The notes beneath the pieces are model-generated. The model was not told the origin of the DNA and searched no databases. It was given only the letters and a program-made list of their open reading frames with translations. A program made the translations under genes and the position numbers. From a virus: 45,138 bases of DNA. Below are positions 42,155 through 45,138 of this stretch, in pieces (positions within the stretch are counted from its first letter, which is position 1; each line of letters begins with the position of its first letter). The stretch covers positions 1 through 45,138 of the IMG/VR virus record IMGVR_UViG_3300010158_000120; one strand, given 5' to 3'.

Positions 42155-42430
42155 TTATTTTCTCCCCGTAAATTGTTGAACTCGTAATTGAATTGCTTTG
42201 ATGTTTTCAAAAAGCTGTAATAGCTCAGGGTCAGATTGTACCCACATTGTCATATCTATTTTATTTACTAGACCGTTGAAATCGTCCAATAAAGATAGGG
42301 TATCGTTTACAAAACCGCTTTGATTGATCACTATCTCTTCAAGGCGTTTGTTTTTTCTATAAAGATTATATACTACTGCCCCTAAAATTGTAGCTGTCCA
42401 TAAGATTATGGCTATTGTTGATGTTAACAT
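42155..42430 (-). CDS. Small membrane-anchored protein, 91 aa
   Basis: Residues about 3-23 (TSTIAIILWTATILGAVVYNL) form one membrane segment, followed by a basic stop-transfer (YRKNKRLEE) and a helical, probably coiled-coil, domain. It lies between the HD hydrolase and the sigma factor with only a few bases on each side. A role at the host membrane is likely. No family recognised, and nothing indicates a holin specifically. Confidence 0.65.
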   Translation of the reverse strand: MLTSTIAIILWTATILGAVVYNLYRKNKRLEEIVINQSGFVNDTLSLLDDFNGLVNKIDMTMWVQSDPELLQLFENIKAIQLRVQQFTGRK

Positions 42431-42434
42431 GATA

Positions 42435-43067
42435 TTAAATTTGTGTTTCTACTCTCGAAGCCATTAAATCGGCTTGATGTAGTATGTAAGGTAAATTAGA
42501 TTTTATTTCAGAGTCAGCGCTATAAGTAATGTAATAAGACTTATTGGCTTCTTCGTAAAGGCCATCGTGTAACTTAATTGCCAAGAACTCATTTTCACTA
42601 ACGCTAATGTTTGCTTGCTGTAAATAGAATAAACTACGATCAGCAATTCTCATGTGAGTAATACGGTTATTGTATTTAAAGTGTGCTCCTTGCTTTTCTA
42701 CGTGCCAAGAAGAATCATTAGGAATATAGAAAGGCTCTTCATTAGTGCCCAACTTACCAAGGTCATGATTAATTGCAGAGAATACTAGTTCTTCAATGGA
42801 GTAATCTTTCTTCTGACCAAAGCGCTCCCACACTTTATCCATAACTAAAGAGGCTTCAACTACTCTATTAATGTGCTCAACGTATCCGCCTGGAAAACAG
42901 TTGTGATGCGATAATTTAGTAGACGCTGGACTAATTGCTAGGGTAACTTCTCTGCCCTTATAGAATTCCAGTAAAGAATCCTTTCTATCAGAGGTAATGT
43001 ACTTATCAATATATCCATAAAACTTTTGTAAGTTCTCTAGGATCTGTTCTTCTGTTAATTTCTTCAT
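42435..43067 (-). CDS. HD-domain phosphohydrolase, 210 aa
   Basis: Shows HD-superfamily metal-binding motifs: LSHHNCFPGGYVEHINRV (about 52-69, with the HH and the GGYxEH turn common in phage and YhaM-like enzymes), INHDLGKLG (99-107) with the defining His-Asp, and a later LHDGLYE. HD enzymes hydrolyse phosphate esters of nucleotides or nucleic acids, and the substrate here cannot be told. Start fixed by the exact AATAAAAGTTATG leader. It may adjust nucleotide pools or signalling nucleotides during infection; that is a guess. Confidence 0.8.
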   Translation of the reverse strand: MKKLTEEQILENLQKFYGYIDKYITSDRKDSLLEFYKGREVTLAISPASTKLSHHNCFPGGYVEHINRVVEASLVMDKVWERFGQKKDYSIEELVFSAINHDLGKLGTNEEPFYIPNDSSWHVEKQGAHFKYNNRITHMRIADRSLFYLQQANISVSENEFLAIKLHDGLYEEANKSYYITYSADSEIKSNLPYILHQADLMASRVETQI

Positions 43068-43077
43068 AACTTTTATT
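43066..43077 (-). promoter_or_regulatory. AATAAAAGTTAT leader element, copy 5 (minus strand)
   Basis: Exact copy on the minus strand, fused to the ATG of the HD hydrolase gene. That an identical 12-mer marks a start on the other strand confirms it is directional and linked to initiation. Confidence 0.5.
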
Positions 43078-43081
43078 TTAA

Positions 43082-43258
43082 TTAAGATTCTTGTTCAGTA
43101 TTGATTAAGTGCTGGATCTCGTCAATCTTAGCTCTCATCATATCTAAAGTGTTTTTTAATTCTAGCGCAGGTCTCAATTGAGAAATGGCCGTGTTTTGAT
43201 AAGCGAGCATCATAATCAACTCGTTTAATTTTTTGGTAACTAATTCTTTGTATCTCAT
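43082..43258 (-). CDS. Hypothetical helical protein, 58 aa
   Basis: Frame starting MRYKELVTKK and ending NTEQES, predicted as two helices with heptad-like spacing (ISQLRPALELKNTLDMMRAK), so a helical hairpin is likely. It fills the gap between the HD gene and the glutaredoxin-like gene, with a start 4 bases after the latter's stop. Supported by tight packing and composition. Function unknown. Confidence 0.6.
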   Translation of the reverse strand: MRYKELVTKKLNELIMMLAYQNTAISQLRPALELKNTLDMMRAKIDEIQHLINTEQES

Positions 43259-43262
43259 ATTG

Positions 43263-43589
43263 TTAATATAATACTTTTTTAATTACAAATAACATATTAT
43301 CTATCGAGTGACATGCTATCTTATATATTCCGTTACTATCTACTGGCTTTTCGCCTAAGTCACTATGCTTAGAAGTTTGGTATATTGCATAGGTTTTAGA
43401 ATCTGTTTCTAACATTGCCATGGGATATTCATCGCAGCTTGTAATAGCTTCTATCTTATCGCAAGACTTGGCGTCTTCTTCGCATACGAAATCTGTGAAT
43501 TGAACTTTCTCATTATTTAGATTCTTTTTAAAACTAGCGCAGTGCGGGCACGTTTTAAGTGTAAAAACTTTAAGCTTGTATTTCATCAT
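43263..43589 (-). CDS. Glutaredoxin/thioredoxin-like protein, 108 aa
   Basis: The N-terminus KLKVFTLKTCPHCASFKKNL carries the redox motif CPHC (14-17) after the first strand, as in glutaredoxins. The downstream YPMAMLET contains the cis-Pro expected near the active site. Such proteins supply electrons to phage or host ribonucleotide reductase. It overlaps the upstream 65-aa gene by 20 bases. T4 likewise has a small redox protein (nrdH) in the neighbourhood of gene 55. Reductase genes are not in this window. Confidence 0.75.
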   Translation of the reverse strand: MMKYKLKVFTLKTCPHCASFKKNLNNEKVQFTDFVCEEDAKSCDKIEAITSCDEYPMAMLETDSKTYAIYQTSKHSDLGEKPVDSNGIYKIACHSIDNMLFVIKKVLY

Positions 43590-43767
43590 CGTCTTCTATT
43601 TTATTAAAATCAGGGTCCAAATTCTTCATGGTCTCAATCCAGAATAACTTTTGTTCATTACTCATTTGATCAAATTGCATACTAAGGTATATGTACAACC
43701 CCTGTAGCTCTTGCTCTGTTAGCTGTCTATTTTCCCCCTGTATCTCTAGTAGTTTTGATATATCCAT
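43570..43767 (-). CDS. Hypothetical small acidic protein, 65 aa
   Basis: Helical and acidic, ending in a Asp/Glu run. A 13-base repeat, TACAGGGGGAAAA, occurs inside the gene (codons for IQGEN) and again in the same frame just before the ATG. The first gene of the minus-strand block; the region upstream is the divergent intergenic stretch. Function unknown. Confidence 0.55.
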   Translation of the reverse strand: MDISKLLEIQGENRQLTEQELQGLYIYLSMQFDQMSNEQKLFWIETMKNLDPDFNKIEDDDEIQA

Positions 43768-43935
43768 CTGTCTGCTGTTGTTTTCCCCCTGTAGTAGAAG
43801 GTTTTAAAAATAATTATTTTACCGGACAAAAAAAAATCTAAGTTTTCTGTAGTGTATTCCATAATTAAATATAAACATTTATTTTCACATTAAAAAATAT
43901 TTTTTTCTTTAAGTTATTTTTGTTATATTAGATTA
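43768..43935. promoter_or_regulatory. Divergent intergenic region
   Basis: A 168-base A/T-rich gap between the minus-strand late block and the plus-strand replication genes, with no convincing frame. At its right end TGTTATATTAGATTA (43921-43935) runs up to the ATG of the primase gene. TATATTAG differs by one base from TAnnTTTG, and the whole stretch resembles the promoter at 5900-5913. No clear minus-strand promoter was recognised. Confidence 0.45.
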
Positions 43936-44865
43936 ATGGAGAACGAACAATTGGTTTTAGGTCTTTTAGAATCGGTGCTTGGAAAGGGAAAACCCGACAA
44001 GAACAAGAAAGATCACGCGTTTCATTGCCCTATTTGCAATCACAAGAAACCAAAGTTGATCGTTAACATTTTTACCGGCCAATACAACTGTTGGACCTGC
44101 CACCCGGCTACAAAAGGCAAAACTCCCGTTTCTTTATTTAAAAAATTAGGAGTAGAGAAAGAGAGAATGGTTGAGATGAAAGGCTACTTCAAAGACGATC
44201 GTACTAAGATAGAAGACACGGAAACTACACGCGTATTTTTGCCAAAAGAATTTATTTCTATGACAGAAAACGATAAATCTTTGGAGTATCGTCGCGCCAC
44301 TGTTTATCTAAAAAATAGGGGTATCAACGAATCCGATGTAAGAAAGTACAATATTGGATATTGCAAAGAAGGTCGCTATAGAAACAGAGTTATTGTGCCT
44401 TCTTATGATAAGAATGGTCAAGTAAATTATTTTATTGCTAGATCTTTCGAAAAGGAACCGTATCAAAAGTACGACGCACCATCGGTAAACAAAACAGAAA
44501 TCATAGGACTAGAATATCATATTAACTGGACAGTACCGGTTATACTTTGCGAAGGCATATTCGACGCAATCGCTATCAAAAGAAATGTTGTTCCTCTATT
44601 CGGTAAGAGCATTACAAAGGCACTGATGTTGAAACTTGTGGAATCTCAAGTAAAAACAGTATATTTGGCACTTGATAAGGACGCACTCAAAGAAGCGCTT
44701 ACTTACTCTGAACAGTTGATTAATCTTGGAAAAGAAGTTTACTTAATAGAATTAGAAGGTAAAGATCCTTCAGATCTAGGATTTACGAGCATGACAGAAT
44801 TATTACAAAAAGCAAAACCATTGACATTCGGAGAATTAATGCTCAGAAGAATGAAAATGAACTAA
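43936..44865 (+). CDS. DNA primase, DnaG/TOPRIM type, 309 aa
   Basis: Makes RNA primers for phage DNA replication. A zinc ribbon at 31-55 has CPIC and CWTC pairs (C31, C34, C52, C55). The TOPRIM catalytic core follows: LCEGIFDAIA (204-213, E206) and YLALDKDA (243-250, D247 and D249). Shorter than bacterial DnaG: no separate helicase-binding domain is visible, as in phage primases such as T4 gp61. It begins the plus-strand replication module and is followed by the gp47-like gene four bases later. Confidence 0.85.
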   Translation: MENEQLVLGLLESVLGKGKPDKNKKDHAFHCPICNHKKPKLIVNIFTGQYNCWTCHPATKGKTPVSLFKKLGVEKERMVEMKGYFKDDRTKIEDTETTRVFLPKEFISMTENDKSLEYRRATVYLKNRGINESDVRKYNIGYCKEGRYRNRVIVPSYDKNGQVNYFIARSFEKEPYQKYDAPSVNKTEIIGLEYHINWTVPVILCEGIFDAIAIKRNVVPLFGKSITKALMLKLVESQVKTVYLALDKDALKEALTYSEQLINLGKEVYLIELEGKDPSDLGFTSMTELLQKAKPLTFGELMLRRMKMN

Positions 44866-44869
44866 AAAG

Positions 44870-45138
44870 ATGACAAAATATTTCGACAACGTAGAGAGCC
44901 TTTCTAGGATCTTTCATATATCAGACATACACATACGAAACTTTAAGAGACACGACGAGTACAGACGAGTCTTCTCTAAACTTACCAATTACGTTGCGAA
45001 CAGTTTCGACAAACAAAGCCTGATCTGTCTGACGGGCGACATAGTACACGCGAAGACCGATGTCACTCCAGAACTTGTAAACGAGGTTCAAACATTTCTA
45101 AAAAACTTGGCAGACATCGGTCCCGTGTTACTTATTCC
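44870..45138 (+). CDS. SbcD/Mre11-like nuclease, T4 gp47-like (partial)
   Basis: Truncated by the window end; about 89 residues are visible. FHISDIHIRN near residue 15 carries the first metallophosphoesterase motif (D-x-H), and ICLTGDIVHAKTD the second (G-D). This is the start of the Mre11/SbcD nuclease family, whose phage members (gp47) work with an Rad50-like gp46 ATPase in recombination-dependent replication. The partner should follow outside the window. Confidence 0.85.
   Translation, partial: MTKYFDNVESLSRIFHISDIHIRNFKRHDEYRRVFSKLTNYVANSFDKQSLICLTGDIVHAKTDVTPELVNEVQTFLKNLADIGPVLLI

Overview
The window looks like part of the genome of a large tailed phage with a contractile (T4-like) tail, probably infecting a member of the Bacteroidota. 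The phage assignment rests on a T4-type baseplate set (gp25-like and gp6-like wedge proteins, spike/hub-like proteins), a gp55-like late sigma factor, a DnaG-type primase, the start of a gp47/SbcD-like nuclease, and tightly packed genes that often overlap by 1 or 4 bases. The host guess rests on AT-rich sequence, no Shine-Dalgarno sequence in front of any start I inspected, and boxes matching the Bacteroidota -7 consensus TAnnTTTG. Most functions are inferred by eye from protein motifs; no database search was run.

Layout. (1) 1-3.8 kb, plus strand: small early-type genes, including a possible helix-turn-helix protein, a DUF932 protein, a T5orf172/GIY-YIG-like protein and two structured non-coding gaps. 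(2) 3.9-5.8 kb, plus strand: an acidic 585-residue protein with duplicated domains, and a small gene, closed by a hairpin. (3) 5.9-9.4 kb, plus strand: a four-gene operon with an MBD4-like HhH-GPD DNA glycosylase, two proteins resembling the thymine-hypermodification transferase superfamily, and a PD-(D/E)XK nuclease-like protein. A bidirectional terminator ends it. (4) 9.4-43.8 kb, all minus strand, transcribed from high to low coordinates: small genes (glutaredoxin-like, HD hydrolase), the gp55-like sigma factor, the baseplate and tail module, then a fibre module of four proteins with long Ser/Thr/Pro pentapeptide repeats. Interleaved with and following these are two GT60-like polypeptide GlcNAc-transferases, a possible further glycosyltransferase, an O-carbamoyltransferase and a 1028-residue methyltransferase/FkbM/HtrL-type/GT2-type fusion. 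(5) 43.9 kb to the end, plus strand: replication and recombination genes (primase, gp47-like).

The most interesting proposal is that regions 10.3-26.4 kb encode a self-contained 'phage mucin' system. The phage makes mucin-like Ser/Thr/Pro fibres and, in the same late operon, carries the enzymes to start, extend, methylate and carbamoylate glycans on them. A second candidate system is the 5.9-9.4 kb operon, which may act in DNA base hypermodification or its editing. Two recurrent sequence elements suggest phage-specific control: a 12-base AATAAAAGTTAT leader at five gene starts, and a directional ATATTTATWA box before seven late-type genes.
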